From: Polynucleobacter sp. es-MAR-4
Lineage (GTDB): Bacteria; Pseudomonadota; Gammaproteobacteria; Burkholderiales; Burkholderiaceae
Assembly (NCBI RefSeq): GCF_018882055.1
Contig: NZ_JACVPF010000002.1
Coordinates: 62,001-126,000 of the forward strand
Reading direction: 5' to 3'
Length of the DNA: 64,000 nt
Shown: positions 38,907 to 48,376 of the stretch, one piece after another
Layout: each line of letters begins with the position of its first letter
Position numbering within the stretch: the first letter of the stretch is position 1
The notes under the pieces: generated by a model
Seen by the model: only the letters and a program-made list of their open reading frames with translations
The model's database searches: none
Told to the model about the DNA's origin: nothing
Translations under genes and position numbers: made by a program

Positions 38907-40822
38907 GATTCTGAGCGACTTAAGAGCAATTCCCAACGCTGTAGCTTGACATCCAAATCGGCAGTAATTTCAGATAATCTCGCTTGCATGCTAGCCGCTA
39001 ATTCAGGCTCGTTCTTATAAAGATCGGGGTCGCTCATTGCAATGCCAATATCTGCCTGCTCCGTCTCTAGCGTCTCGATCTGCAAAGGCAAAGCCTCTAA
39101 CTCCTGGCGCTCTTTGCCATTGAGTTTTTGCACGCCACTTTTTGTAGCTGCAGACTTGGATTCAACTTTAGACTCGATCTTTGGCTCTTGTTTCGGCTCG
39201 GACTTAAGGCCGCCATTAGCAGCACGAATCTTATCTGAGCGTGCTTTCTGGATCTTCCAGTCCTCGTAACCACCCTCATACTCGCGCCAGAATCCATCAC
39301 CCTCATTGGCAATGATGCTGGTAACCACGTTATCCAAGAAGTAACGATCATGACTGACCAGGAACACAGTACCTTTGTAGTCCTGCAACAACTGCTCGAG
39401 CAGATCTAGGGTATCGATATCCAAGTCGTTAGTTGGCTCATCTAGAACCAAGACGTTTGCAGGACGGGCAAATAAACGCGCCAACAGCAAACGGTTACGC
39501 TCCCCACCAGACAAGGTGCTGACTGGTGAATTAGTACGCTCAGGCGCGAACAAGAAATCACTTAGATAGCTCTTAACGTGTTTCTTATTGCCATTAATTT
39601 CGATCCACTCACTACCTGGGCTAATGTAATCCTCGAGCGAAGCATTGAGATCGAGACCTTCGCGCATCTGATCGAAGTAGGCCACTTCAATGCGAGTACC
39701 CATGGTTGCTGTACCAGAATCTGGCGTAATTGTTCCAAGAATTAATTTAAGAAGCGTGGTCTTACCAGCACCATTAGGCCCAAGCAGACCAACTTTATCG
39801 CCACGCAAAATAGTTGCTGTGAAATCCTTCACAATTGGACGATCATAGGACTTAGATACATTCTGGAGATCAGCAACAATCTTGCCGCTTCTATCTCCAG
39901 CGGATACTGCGAGCTTGACTTGCCCAACCGCATCACGTCTTTGTGAGCGAGTGGTTCGAAGCGCTTCCAAACGAGCAATACGCGCGACACTGCGAGTCCG
40001 CCTTGCCTCAACCCCTTTGCGAATCCAGACCTCTTCTTGAGCGAGTAATTTATCCGCACGCGCATTAGCCAAGGATTCGGAATTCATTTCCTGATCTTTT
40101 AGTACTTCGTAAGCTGAGAAATTACCCGGGTAGGTGCGCAAGATACCGCGGTCTAACTCAACAATTTGTGTGCAAACGTTATCCAAGAAAGCGCGATCAT
40201 GGGTAATGAGGATCACGGAGCCTTTGTACTCCTTGAGTAAATCTTCCAACCAAGAAATTGAATCTAAATCCAAATGGTTGGTAGGCTCATCCAACAGTAA
40301 TACATCGGGCATTTCAACTAAGGCGCGCGCTAAGGCGACACGCTTCTTGGTTCCTCCCGACAAGGTATTGATTTTAACTTCAGCATCTAAATGCAAGCGA
40401 TCTAATGTTTCATGGACGCGCTGCTCCCAATTCCAGCCACTTAAAGCCTCTAATTGGGATTGCACTTCATCGAGGCGATGGTGGGCAGCGTCATCCCACT
40501 CTCCTACACTCAGAGCTTCATATTCCTCGCGCAGAGCCTTGGCTTGGGCTACGCCCTTAGATACCGCATCAAAAACGGTTTCTTCAGCCTCAAATATAGG
40601 CTCTTGAGGAACATAGGCAATTCGGAGGCCCTGCTGATATTGCAGCAAGCCATCATCCATTTTTTCTATGCCAGCCAAGATCTTCAGCAAGGAAGATTTG
40701 CCAGTGCCATTTCGGCCAATTAAGCCAACCCGCTCCCCAGATTCCAATGAGAAAGCAGTGTTTGCGAGGAGGTCAACGTGGCCAAAAGCCAGTTTTGCAT
40801 CAGTAAGTACGATTAAAGCCAT
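38903..40822 (-). CDS. uup: ABC-F ATPase Uup
   Basis: Cytoplasmic, ribosome-associated ABC-F protein, 639 residues with no membrane domain. Two ATPase cassettes: Walker A GRNGTGKSSLL (about 37-47) and GPNGAGKTTLL, signatures LSGGTKKRVALARAL and LSGGERNRLLLARLF, Walker B LLLDEPTNHLDL and LVLDEPTNDLDI. An Arg-rich linker (RRTRSVARIARLEALR) and a C-terminal coiled coil (from about 555) identify Uup, linked to precise excision and structured DNA or ribosomes. Confidence 0.94.
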   Translation of the reverse strand: MALIVLTDAKLAFGHVDLLANTAFSLESGERVGLIGRNGTGKSSLLKILAGIEKMDDGLLQYQQGLRIAYVPQEPIFEAEETVFDAVSKGVAQAKALREEYEALSVGEWDDAAHHRLDEVQSQLEALSGWNWEQRVHETLDRLHLDAEVKINTLSGGTKKRVALARALVEMPDVLLLDEPTNHLDLDSISWLEDLLKEYKGSVILITHDRAFLDNVCTQIVELDRGILRTYPGNFSAYEVLKDQEMNSESLANARADKLLAQEEVWIRKGVEARRTRSVARIARLEALRTTRSQRRDAVGQVKLAVSAGDRSGKIVADLQNVSKSYDRPIVKDFTATILRGDKVGLLGPNGAGKTTLLKLILGTITPDSGTATMGTRIEVAYFDQMREGLDLNASLEDYISPGSEWIEINGNKKHVKSYLSDFLFAPERTNSPVSTLSGGERNRLLLARLFARPANVLVLDEPTNDLDIDTLDLLEQLLQDYKGTVFLVSHDRYFLDNVVTSIIANEGDGFWREYEGGYEDWKIQKARSDKIRAANGGLKSEPKQEPKIESKVESKSAATKSGVQKLNGKERQELEALPLQIETLETEQADIGIAMSDPDLYKNEPELAASMQARLSEITADLDVKLQRWELLLSRSES

Positions 40823-40923
40823 GCCGACATTATCGTCGCTTCATCCAAAGTGGTGATATTTCCAATAAACATGGGATTGAGAAGTAGAATTTACTGAAGC
40901 GATACCTTCAAATAAAGAGATAA

Positions 40924-41520
40924 ATGACCTGTAAGCTCAGTCCTAGCGCACCACGACTTATCCTATTTGCAGGCCATGCGGGCACTGGTAAAACTACTTT
41001 AGCCAAAAGAGCCCTCCCTCTCATCGTGGAAAAAACAGGTGAGAGCTTTTTCTTTTTGGATAAAGACACGGTGTATGGCGCCTATAGCGCCCATGTCATG
41101 GAGCTCACGACTAATAATCCAAATGATCGCGATAGCCCTTTCTATCTTCAGAACCTCAGGGATTGGGAATATGCAGGTCTCATCGCTATCGCTAAAGAAA
41201 ACCTACAACTAGGAGTCAACGTCATCCTCGTAGGTCCATTCTCTAGTGAAATCCAAAGTGGTCGGATGTTCAACCCCGAAGAGCTTGGAGTACCCAGTGT
41301 ATCGAGCATCAGAATTGCTTGGATTGACCTAGATGAGAACGAGGCCAAGCATCGCATGCAAAAACGTGCCGACCCAAGAGATCAATACAAATTGGAGCAC
41401 TGGGATCAATACACTAAACGTAGAGTTGAGCCACCCGAGCACATTGCAATACAACGTTTTGATAATCTACACTTTGATGAAGCCAAGTTTGAAAAGCTAA
41501 TTGATCACCTGATTCAATAA
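40924..41520 (+). CDS. P-loop NTPase / small-molecule-kinase-like protein
   Basis: 198 residues, AAA_33-like kinase fold. Walker A GHAGTGKTTLAKRA (near residues 17-30), a DKDTVYG segment after strand 2, and a lid-like LDENEAKHRMQKRADPRDQ. This layout is seen in shikimate-, gluconate- and zeta-toxin-type kinases. No antitoxin-like partner is present. Substrate unknown. Confidence 0.82.
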   Translation: MTCKLSPSAPRLILFAGHAGTGKTTLAKRALPLIVEKTGESFFFLDKDTVYGAYSAHVMELTTNNPNDRDSPFYLQNLRDWEYAGLIAIAKENLQLGVNVILVGPFSSEIQSGRMFNPEELGVPSVSSIRIAWIDLDENEAKHRMQKRADPRDQYKLEHWDQYTKRRVEPPEHIAIQRFDNLHFDEAKFEKLIDHLIQ

Positions 41521-41529
41521 ATGGCAGAC

Positions 41530-41553
41530 AAAAAAAGAGCCCCTTAGGGGCTC
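41530..41553 (-). terminator. Rho-independent terminator after ompW
   Basis: Stem GAGCCCC / GGGGCTC with loop TTA. Read on the minus strand the stem is followed by seven T; on the plus strand the tail is weak, so it mainly serves ompW. Confidence 0.9.
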
Positions 41554-41579
41554 CTTCTCAAGAACTAAGAACTGAATTC

Positions 41580-42224
41580 TTAGAACTTATAAGTTACACC
41601 AACAGCTGGCATCCATGGATTCAAAGTCAATTTTCCTGATGCGCCGGCAAGTGCACCGCTACCGGTCACGTCCGTACTCATTGTTGCGTACTTCAAATCA
41701 AGATTCATACCCCAGTTCTTATCAAACATATAGTCCGCACCTACTTGAGCAACAACGCCCACACTTGATTGACTGATCTGCGCCTGATTACCGATAGTTG
41801 GGAAGTTTTGGCGATTACCGAAAATAGTGTAGTTAACACCGAGACCAACGTAAGGCTTGATAGCACCTAAGTCAGTGAAGTGATATTGAGCCAACAATGA
41901 TGGTGGCAATGCAGTTACTTTGCCAATATTTTGCTGGCCAGTGCCAGCATTACCGTAGATATTGACCTGCTGCGGCCAAGTCAAGACTAACTCAGCGGCA
42001 ATATTTTTTGTGAAGAAGTAGGAAACGTCAAACTCAGGAATCCACTGGTTCTTTGCTTTTACATTTAAGTCCTGCACAGCACCAGACTGACCATTTTGAT
42101 ATAAAACATCAACAGCGCGTACACGAACCATCCATGGGTTCTCACTTGAAGATTGAGCATGAGCTGCAATTGGAGCTAATGAAGCTACTGCTGCCATAGC
42201 GGCTACGAGAGTTTTAATGCGCAT
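41580..42224 (-). CDS. ompW: OmpW family outer-membrane protein
   Basis: Eight-stranded barrel with a hydrophobic channel, about 214 residues. The start is ATG 42224, with AAAGGGG about 6 nt upstream; a longer frame to 42248 is unlikely. Signal peptide ends at AHA. The mature start NPWMVRVRAVDV and the middle TALPPSLLAQYHFTD and KPYVGLGVNYTIF are OmpW motifs. It ends with Phe. Two perfect FNR-type boxes lie upstream, which fits ompW control by FNR in enterobacteria. Confidence 0.94.
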   Translation of the reverse strand: MRIKTLVAAMAAVASLAPIAAHAQSSSENPWMVRVRAVDVLYQNGQSGAVQDLNVKAKNQWIPEFDVSYFFTKNIAAELVLTWPQQVNIYGNAGTGQQNIGKVTALPPSLLAQYHFTDLGAIKPYVGLGVNYTIFGNRQNFPTIGNQAQISQSSVGVVAQVGADYMFDKNWGMNLDLKYATMSTDVTGSGALAGASGKLTLNPWMPAVGVTYKF

Positions 42225-42288
42225 GATGTACCCCTTTTCTGTTATCAATTTGATGGATCTATTTTCAAATTGAAGATGGGATAGCTAT

Positions 42289-42302
42289 TTGATATAAATC
42301 AA
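42289..42302 (-). promoter_or_regulatory. FNR/Anr box, ompW-proximal
   Basis: TTGATATAAATCAA matches the consensus TTGAT-N4-ATCAA exactly. Its centre (42295.5) would be at -41.5 for a start near 42254, the class II activation position, with an AT-rich -10 region (AAATAG around 42259-42264) in the right place. Confidence 0.8.
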
Positions 42303-42360
42303 ATGCAGAGGCTGCTGAAATTTTTTATTGGTTTTAAAGCAACACTGTTTTAAAGAGTTT

Positions 42361-42374
42361 TTGATCTGGATCAA
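42361..42374 (-). promoter_or_regulatory. Second FNR/Anr box, just after the hemN stop
   Basis: TTGATCTGGATCAA is another exact TTGAT-N4-ATCAA site, 72 bp upstream of the first. It lies 6 nt beyond the hemN stop and so belongs to the ompW control region. Confidence 0.75.
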
Positions 42375-42379
42375 ATCGA

Positions 42380-43795
42380 TCAAACTACCTTGGAATAAGT
42401 GCCCTTGGCTTGAGACTCTCTGAGGTGACGATCAAAAGTCATCGCCACACGTCGAGCTAAGAGCCGGCCTTTAATAGGCACTACCATCTTGGCGCCCTGC
42501 CACTCCAGTAGACCAGCCTCTTCCAAATGCTTTAACTCCTCAATCTCCGTCTGGAAATAAGTTGGGAAGTCGATTTGATGAGTTTTGGCAAAATGCTCGG
42601 TATCGAGAGCAAACTGGCACATCAATTCGCCGATTAATTCACGGCGCAATAAGTCATCCTTATCAAGCTGCAGGCCTCGAAGTGTAGGTAGATGACCATC
42701 ATCAATTGCGGCGTAGTACTCATCTAAAGTGCGAACATTCTGTGAATAGCTATCGTCAACCTTACCAATGGATGAAATCCCAAAAGCCAAGAGATCGCAC
42801 TCCGCCTGAGTTGAGTAGCCTTGAAAATTGCGATGCAACTTACCCTCTTTTTGCGCGATCGCCAATTCATCATCGGGCTTAGCAAAGTGGTCCATACCAA
42901 TGAAGACATAACCCGCCTCAGCCAATCTCTCGATCGTGTTTGACAAGATATCCAACTTGTCAGCAGCTCCGGGCAAGTCAGCTTCAGCAATCCTACGTTG
43001 GGGCTTAAAGATGTGGGGCAGATGGGCGTAGTTGTAAACCGAGAGGCGGTCAGGGCTCATCTTCAAAACGGCATCAACAGTTTCTTTAAAGGTCTCGGGC
43101 GTTTGTTTTGGTAGGCCATAAATCAAATCGACGCTTCTGGACTTAAATCCATACTTCCTAGACCAATCCATTACCGCTTGAGTTTCCTCAATAGTTTGCA
43201 CGCGATGTACTGCTTGCTGAACCTCGAGGTTGAAGTCTTGCACCCCCAAGCTGATACGGTTAAAGCCTAATTCGGCAAGCAAGGCAATATCCGCTTCAGT
43301 CACGCGTCGCGGATCAATCTCAATCGAGTATTCGCCGCCAGGAAGTAGATCAAAATGTTCACGCGTATGGTGCATCAACTCAACCATCTCTTCGTGAGAT
43401 AAAAATGTCGGTGTGCCTCCACCCCAATGGAGCTGGGTCACCGGAATTTTTTTCTGCGCACCCATGGCAGCACAAACCATCGCCATCTCTTTTGCCAAAT
43501 ATTTGATGTACTTAGCACTCCGACCATGATCTTTGGTGATAATTTTGTTACAACCACAGTAATAACAAATATTGGGACAAAACGGTAAATGGAAATAGAG
43601 TGATAGCGGCTCATTAACCTTAGCTACGCGTTGCAATGCTCCCAAATAATCGGGCTCACTGAACTCATTATGAAAGCGATCAGCACTAGGGTATGAGGTG
43701 TAGCGCGGTCCATTGATATCAAACTTCTGCAATAGCTCAGGGTGAAAAAGTACTTCTTTTTCATTTGGGGTGGATGCAGATAGTACAGAGCTCAT
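42380..43795 (-). CDS. hemN: Oxygen-independent coproporphyrinogen III oxidase HemN
   Basis: Radical-SAM enzyme converting coproporphyrinogen III to protoporphyrinogen IX without oxygen in haem synthesis. It has 471 residues. The N-terminal GPRYTSYPSADRF is typical, and the 4Fe-4S ligands are C73, C77 and C80 (CPNICYYC, then GC). Glycine-rich GGGTPTFLS and YGLPKQTPETF follow. The gene is 19 nt after the FAD oxidoreductase and precedes ompW. Confidence 0.96.
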   Translation of the reverse strand: MSSVLSASTPNEKEVLFHPELLQKFDINGPRYTSYPSADRFHNEFSEPDYLGALQRVAKVNEPLSLYFHLPFCPNICYYCGCNKIITKDHGRSAKYIKYLAKEMAMVCAAMGAQKKIPVTQLHWGGGTPTFLSHEEMVELMHHTREHFDLLPGGEYSIEIDPRRVTEADIALLAELGFNRISLGVQDFNLEVQQAVHRVQTIEETQAVMDWSRKYGFKSRSVDLIYGLPKQTPETFKETVDAVLKMSPDRLSVYNYAHLPHIFKPQRRIAEADLPGAADKLDILSNTIERLAEAGYVFIGMDHFAKPDDELAIAQKEGKLHRNFQGYSTQAECDLLAFGISSIGKVDDSYSQNVRTLDEYYAAIDDGHLPTLRGLQLDKDDLLRRELIGELMCQFALDTEHFAKTHQIDFPTYFQTEIEELKHLEEAGLLEWQGAKMVVPIKGRLLARRVAMTFDRHLRESQAKGTYSKVV

Positions 43796-43814
43796 CAGAA
43801 ATTAAGTTATTGGA

Positions 43815-45425
43815 TTATTGGGATAGGTAGTCGAGCGCAACTGCTTCAGCCACTTTAATCCCATCAACCCCTGCCGACAAGATTCCACCGGCATAACCAG
43901 CTCCCTCCCCTGCAGGGTATAGACCCTTGATGTTCATACTTTGAAAGTTTGCACCTCGAGTAATGCGCAATGGAGAGGAGGTGCGAGTCTCAATGCCGGT
44001 CAAAACCGCATCCTTCATTGAAAAACCTTTGATCTGCTTTTCAAAAGCTGGCAGCGCTTCTCGAATTGCCTCAATTGCATAAGGAGGTAGAGCATCAGCG
44101 AGATCTGTCAGGTGAACTCCGGGCTTATATGATGGCATTACAGAGCCAAACTCAGTGGAAGCCTTGCCCGCGAGGAAGTCCCCGACTAATTGGCCCGGGG
44201 CTTCGTAAGTGGAGCCACCTAACTCATAAGCCTTGGACTCTAAAGCCCTCTGAAACTCAATACCTGCGAGCGGGCCACCAGGATAGTCTTCTGGGGTAAT
44301 GCCAACAACGATTCCAGCATTGGCATTACGTTCATTGCGAGAGTACTGACTCATACCATTTGTTACCACGCGATTAGGCTCGGAGGTAGCAGCAACTACC
44401 GTTCCACCCGGGCACATACAAAAGCTATAAACAGCACGACCATTCTTGGCATGGTGAACTAATTTGTAATCAGCCGCCCCGATAAGTTCATTACCAGCAT
44501 GCGGCCCTAAACGCGCCTTGTCGATCAGGGATTGTGGGTGCTCAATTCGGAAGCCTACTGAAAAAGGTTTTGCTTCCATATAGACACCTGCCGCATGCAA
44601 TGCCTCAAAAGTATCGCGTGCACTATGCCCAAGGGCGAGCACTACATGATTGGCCAGCAAATCTGGATGCCCCTCAATCTTGACTCCAGTAATTTGATCA
44701 TTCTGAATATCAAAACCAATCACTTTCTGAGAGAAGCGAATTTCCCCACCCAACTCAATAATTTCTTGGCGCATTCTCTCTACAACCCCAACCAAGCGGA
44801 AGGTGCCGATATGGGGCTTAGCTACATATCGAATTTCTTCTGGGGCGCCTGCTTTAATAAATTCAGCAATAACCTTGCGCCCATAAAACTTTGGATCCTT
44901 AATTTGGCTATAAAGCTTGCCATCAGAAAACGTACCTGCCCCACCCTCGCCGAACTGCACATTGGATTCTGGATTGAGGACGTTCTTACGCCATAGACCC
45001 CAAGTATCTTGAGTGCGCTCGCGCACTGGTTTGCCGCGTTCCAATACGATAGGTTTAAAGCCCATCTGCGCCAATACCAATGCAGCAAAAATTCCACAGG
45101 GGCCAAACCCAATGACCACAGGACGCACAAAGTCCGAACCCTTCACTTGTGAGGGATTAGCAACAAAGTGATAACTTGTATCTGGAGAAGGTCTAACGTG
45201 AATGTCATTCGCAAACTGCTTGAGCAATTTTTCTTCGTCTTTTACCGATAAATCGACGGTATAGATAAACGCAAGGGCGACATTTTTTCTTGCATCATAG
45301 CTACGCTTAAAAACATCCGTCCGAATCAAGTCATGAGCCTGGATATTCAGGCGCTTCAAGATTGCCTCTTCCAATGCCTCAGGGGCATGGTTAATAGGCA
45401 GGCGAAGTTCGGTAATACGGATCAT
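43815..45425 (-). CDS. FAD-dependent dehydrogenase (COG2509-type)
   Basis: 536 residues. After an N-terminal alpha/beta domain (about 1-100), the FAD site PVVIGFGPCGIFAALVLAQMG is followed by ERGKPVRERTQDTWGLW, the GEGGAGTFSDGKLYSQI motif and GLYPAGEGAGYAGGI. These belong to a widespread group of uncharacterised flavoproteins. Its position directly before hemN hints at a link with tetrapyrrole or anaerobic redox metabolism (inference). Confidence 0.88.
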   Translation of the reverse strand: MIRITELRLPINHAPEALEEAILKRLNIQAHDLIRTDVFKRSYDARKNVALAFIYTVDLSVKDEEKLLKQFANDIHVRPSPDTSYHFVANPSQVKGSDFVRPVVIGFGPCGIFAALVLAQMGFKPIVLERGKPVRERTQDTWGLWRKNVLNPESNVQFGEGGAGTFSDGKLYSQIKDPKFYGRKVIAEFIKAGAPEEIRYVAKPHIGTFRLVGVVERMRQEIIELGGEIRFSQKVIGFDIQNDQITGVKIEGHPDLLANHVVLALGHSARDTFEALHAAGVYMEAKPFSVGFRIEHPQSLIDKARLGPHAGNELIGAADYKLVHHAKNGRAVYSFCMCPGGTVVAATSEPNRVVTNGMSQYSRNERNANAGIVVGITPEDYPGGPLAGIEFQRALESKAYELGGSTYEAPGQLVGDFLAGKASTEFGSVMPSYKPGVHLTDLADALPPYAIEAIREALPAFEKQIKGFSMKDAVLTGIETRTSSPLRITRGANFQSMNIKGLYPAGEGAGYAGGILSAGVDGIKVAEAVALDYLSQ

Positions 45426-45514
45426 GGGACTCTACGATACACAGTAAATCAGGGCAATTTTCTAAATAATACTGGGAGATCTGGCTTACCCCCTTTTAAA
45501 GGCGATAATGCGCC

Positions 45515-46063
45515 ATGGCTCTACGCGCAACTATCCACAAAGCCGACATCCACGTCGCAGACTCTGACCGCCACTACTATGGCAGTCATTCCCTCACCAT
45601 CGCCAAGCACCCCTCTGAGACTGAAGAGCGGATGATGATACGTATCATTGCCTTTGCCCTTCAAGCCCAAGAAGATTTAGCTTTTACTAAAGGTTTGAGC
45701 GATACCGATGAGCCTGACCTCTGGATTAAGGATCTCACAGACGCCATCAAGCTTTGGATTGAAGTGGGTCAACCCGATGAGCGACGCATTCTTAAAGCTT
45801 GCGGGCGATCTGATCAGGTTATCGTCTATTGCTATGGTGGACATACCAGCAAAATCTGGTGGGATGGTATTGCGAACAAATTAACTCGCGCTCGGAATCT
45901 GCAGGTGATCTCTATACCAGCAGAGCAGGCTAAAGAACTCAATAAGTTAGTCGAGCGCAGTATGGTTCTGCATGTCAATATTCAAGATGGAGAGGCATAC
46001 GTCTCTTCGGATATGGGCCAAGTCACTATCACCCCAGAAATCTGGCGCAATCAGCAACAATGA
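45515..46063 (+). CDS. yaeQ: YaeQ family protein
   Basis: 182 residues. The N-terminal MALRATIHKADIHVAD, then ETEERMMIRIIAFALQA and the DLWIKDLTDAIKLWIEVGQPDE segment define YaeQ, a minimal PD-(D/E)XK nuclease fold. Linked to transcription antitermination phenotypes in enterobacteria; molecular role not settled. The stop overlaps the PIN gene start by 4 nt. Confidence 0.93.
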   Translation: MALRATIHKADIHVADSDRHYYGSHSLTIAKHPSETEERMMIRIIAFALQAQEDLAFTKGLSDTDEPDLWIKDLTDAIKLWIEVGQPDERRILKACGRSDQVIVYCYGGHTSKIWWDGIANKLTRARNLQVISIPAEQAKELNKLVERSMVLHVNIQDGEAYVSSDMGQVTITPEIWRNQQQ

Positions 46064-46476
46064 AGCCGGTAGTTTTAGACACCAATATCTTGCTAGATAT
46101 TTTTGTTTTTAATGACGAAAGAGCTGCCAATCTCAAACGGGCGATTGTGAATGGGGGCATTTCCGCAATTGCGAGTCAAAAAACTTTACTGGAGTTTGCT
46201 GATGTCATCTCGCGCCCTCTCTTTCAGCTAGATAGCGGAGCGCAAGCAAGTATTTTGACTCAATGGCAATCCATCGCACAACTGCATGATGATTCCCATT
46301 TAGCTCCAGCGCCCTGGAAATGCCAAGATCCCGACGATCAAATCTTCTTGGATCTAGCCTATCAATTAAGGCCATCGATACTCATTAGTAAAGACAATGC
46401 CGTACTCAAGATAGCAGGTCGATCTGCTCAAGAAGATATTCTGATTACCAGCGATTACAACGCCTTTAGCCTTTAG
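46060..46476 (+). CDS. PIN-domain toxin-like protein (COG1569 type)
   Basis: Predicted Mg-dependent ribonuclease, 138 residues. First catalytic Asp is D7 (VVLDTNIL). A conserved Glu is in [12 protein letters not shown], and the acidic pair is in [17 protein letters not shown]1569 is annotated as putative toxin component. No antitoxin gene precedes it; instead it is fused by a 4-nt overlap to yaeQ, which has a nuclease fold. Its stop overlaps the convergent LLM gene. Confidence 0.85.
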   Translation: MKPVVLDTNILLDIFVFNDERAANLKRAIVNGGISAIASQKTLLEFADVISRPLFQLDSGAQASILTQWQSIAQLHDDSHLAPAPWKCQDPDDQIFLDLAYQLRPSILISKDNAVLKIAGRSAQEDILITSDYNAFSL

Positions 46477-47489
46477 ACTTTAGAGCTAAAGCGCAATCCC
46501 TTAGCCGCTTCAGCGGCAATCTCAAATGATCTCAAGCGAGCTTGGTGATCGTAGATTTGACCCGTAATAATGATTTCATTGGCACCAGTTTGATCGAGCC
46601 AATACTGCATCTCCTTAGTCACCGTCTGCAAAGACCCTACAGCAGAGCAGCGTAAAGCATGAGCGGCAGTAGCCTTTTCATGAGGCTCACAGAAATCATC
46701 TAAATCTTCAATTGGTGGAGGTAATTGTTCGCGAGTATTCCGGCGCATACGAATCACGTTTTGCTGCAAAGTAGTAAAAAGATGAGCAGCGTCTTCATCC
46801 GTATCGGCGGCCACTACATTCATTACGAATGCGCAATAGGGTTTAGCCAGCTTATCGGATGGTTTAAATAATTCACGATAAGTAGACATTGCATCGAGCA
46901 ATTGCTCGGGCGCAAAGTGTGAGGCAAAGGCGTAAGGTAGACCGAAATGAGCCGCTAACTGAGCGCCATACAAACTGGAGCCTAATATCCAAATGGGCAC
47001 TTCAGTATCAGCACCCGGAATAGCTCGGACAACTTGCCCCTCCTGAATCGGTCCAAAGTAATGTTGCAACTCTCGTACGTCCTGGGGAAAGCGATCATCA
47101 CTTCCGAGTAAATCTCGGCGCAAAGCTCTAGCCGTCATTTGATCGGTACCCGGTGCACGCCCTAAGCCCAATTCAATCCTGCCAGGGTAGATTGACGCCA
47201 AGGTACCAAACTGCTCTGCAATGACTAGTGGGGCATGATTTGGCAACATCACACCACCAGACCCAACCCGAATAGTTTTGGTACCCCCAGCAATGTAGCC
47301 CACCAAGACTGAGGTAGCCGAGCTGGCATTACCTGTCATATTGTGATGCTCTGCTACCCAATAGCTGGTATAGCCCAAAGCCTCTGCATGCCGGGCAACA
47401 TCCAAGGAGTTACGCAAGGCATCTCCGGCAGTAAATCCCTGGGGGATTGGAGATATATCTAGAATGGAGTACGGGACAGAATTTGTCAT
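46473..47489 (-). CDS. LLM-class (luciferase-like) flavin-dependent monooxygenase
   Basis: 338 residues, TIM-barrel FMN-dependent oxidoreductase of the MsnO8 type. The N-terminal [26 protein letters not shown], the [15 protein letters not shown] segment and [14 protein letters not shown] are the family motifs. Substrate unknown. Single gene, diverging from the DUF1653 gene with 33 nt between starts. Confidence 0.9.
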   Translation of the reverse strand: MTNSVPYSILDISPIPQGFTAGDALRNSLDVARHAEALGYTSYWVAEHHNMTGNASSATSVLVGYIAGGTKTIRVGSGGVMLPNHAPLVIAEQFGTLASIYPGRIELGLGRAPGTDQMTARALRRDLLGSDDRFPQDVRELQHYFGPIQEGQVVRAIPGADTEVPIWILGSSLYGAQLAAHFGLPYAFASHFAPEQLLDAMSTYRELFKPSDKLAKPYCAFVMNVVAADTDEDAAHLFTTLQQNVIRMRRNTREQLPPPIEDLDDFCEPHEKATAAHALRCSAVGSLQTVTKEMQYWLDQTGANEIIITGQIYDHQARLRSFEIAAEAAKGLRFSSKV

Positions 47490-47522
47490 TCGTAGATCAT
47501 ACTGAGAAAGCGGTTTTTTGAC

Positions 47523-47744
47523 ATGAGTAAACCTAAAATGGCTGATGCCGATGACGGCATCTTCAAGCCAGGCAGCAAACTAAGGCACATCAAGACAGGC
47601 GGCTTTTATAAAGTAGTGCTGCTTGCCAACATCGAAGCCAACCTAGAGCCAGCCTACGTCTATGAATCTCTCCAATCGCATGACTTTTGGATTAGGCCAA
47701 AAGCAGAAATGGAAGATGGTCGATTTGAATTGATCGATGCTTAA
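47523..47744 (+). CDS. DUF1653 small protein
   Basis: 73 residues. The core [17 protein letters not shown] ... [10 protein letters not shown] ... [10 protein letters not shown] matches DUF1653, a small beta-barrel-like domain. Function not known. It is followed 21 nt later by slyX. Confidence 0.8.
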   Translation: MSKPKMADADDGIFKPGSKLRHIKTGGFYKVVLLANIEANLEPAYVYESLQSHDFWIRPKAEMEDGRFELIDA

Positions 47745-47765
47745 GCCAAATATAGAGGAACTGAA

Positions 47766-47969
47766 ATGACTGAAGACCGCATCACCAACCTTGAAATTAA
47801 ACTTAGCTTTACTGAAGATTTAATTGATCAACTCAATCAAACTATCTACAAGCAACAACAACAGATTGAGTTTTTATATCGCGAACTGAAGTCAATTAAA
47901 GAGCAGGCCAGCAGCGGTGATGGCGCAGTCAATAGCAGCCCAAAAGATGAAATTCCCCCTCACTATTAA
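47766..47969 (+). CDS. slyX: SlyX family coiled-coil protein
   Basis: 67 residues: a short coiled coil (RITNLEIKLSFTEDLIDQLN through YRELKSI), a polar linker and the conserved C-terminal PPHY. This pattern is diagnostic for SlyX. Ribosome site GAGGAA about 5 nt upstream. Function unknown in all bacteria. Confidence 0.9.
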   Translation: MTEDRITNLEIKLSFTEDLIDQLNQTIYKQQQQIEFLYRELKSIKEQASSGDGAVNSSPKDEIPPHY

Positions 47970-48025
47970 AGCCCTGCTAACATTTAACGTCAATATTGCA
48001 TCTCATTTATAAAAGGACGCTCATT

Positions 48026-48373
48026 ATGGGTAACTTAGTACCGTTTCTAGTTCAATGGGGCTTAACCTCTCTATCCCTTTGGGTTGCTAGCTATCTTTTT
48101 AGTGGCTTACGCTTTGCTGATGGTGGCTCACTGCTCATCGCCGCCCTACTACTTGGCTTTGCCAATGCGGTAGTAAAGCCTTTATTAATTCTCTTCACAC
48201 TACCGCTAACAGTCCTCACTATGGGACTCTTTCTGTTGGTAGTGAACGCATTGGTACTCATGCTGGTCTCTGCTGTTGTCAGTGGATTTACGATCTCCAG
48301 CTTCTGGACCGCATTCTTTGCCAGCATCTTTATTTCTTTATTCAGCCTTTTTATCAGCGGAATATTGTTTTAA
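48026..48373 (+). CDS. Phage-holin-4-like small membrane protein
   Basis: About 115 residues with four hydrophobic helices. GFANAVVKPLLILFTLPLTVLT is the signature of the mycobacterial/phage-holin family 4 (PF04020). ATG 48026 has AAAAGGA about 8 nt upstream; a longer in-frame start at 47996 lacks one. No phage genes are nearby, so this is the chromosomal version, of unknown role. The stop is 3 nt from the convergent asmA stop. Confidence 0.88.
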   Translation: MGNLVPFLVQWGLTSLSLWVASYLFSGLRFADGGSLLIAALLLGFANAVVKPLLILFTLPLTVLTMGLFLLVVNALVLMLVSAVVSGFTISSFWTAFFASIFISLFSLFISGILF

Positions 48374-48376
48374 GAA

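Noticed and set aside
48026..48373. Holin-like gene as a sign of a prophage
   Set aside because: Belongs to a widespread chromosomal family and no phage gene is adjacent.
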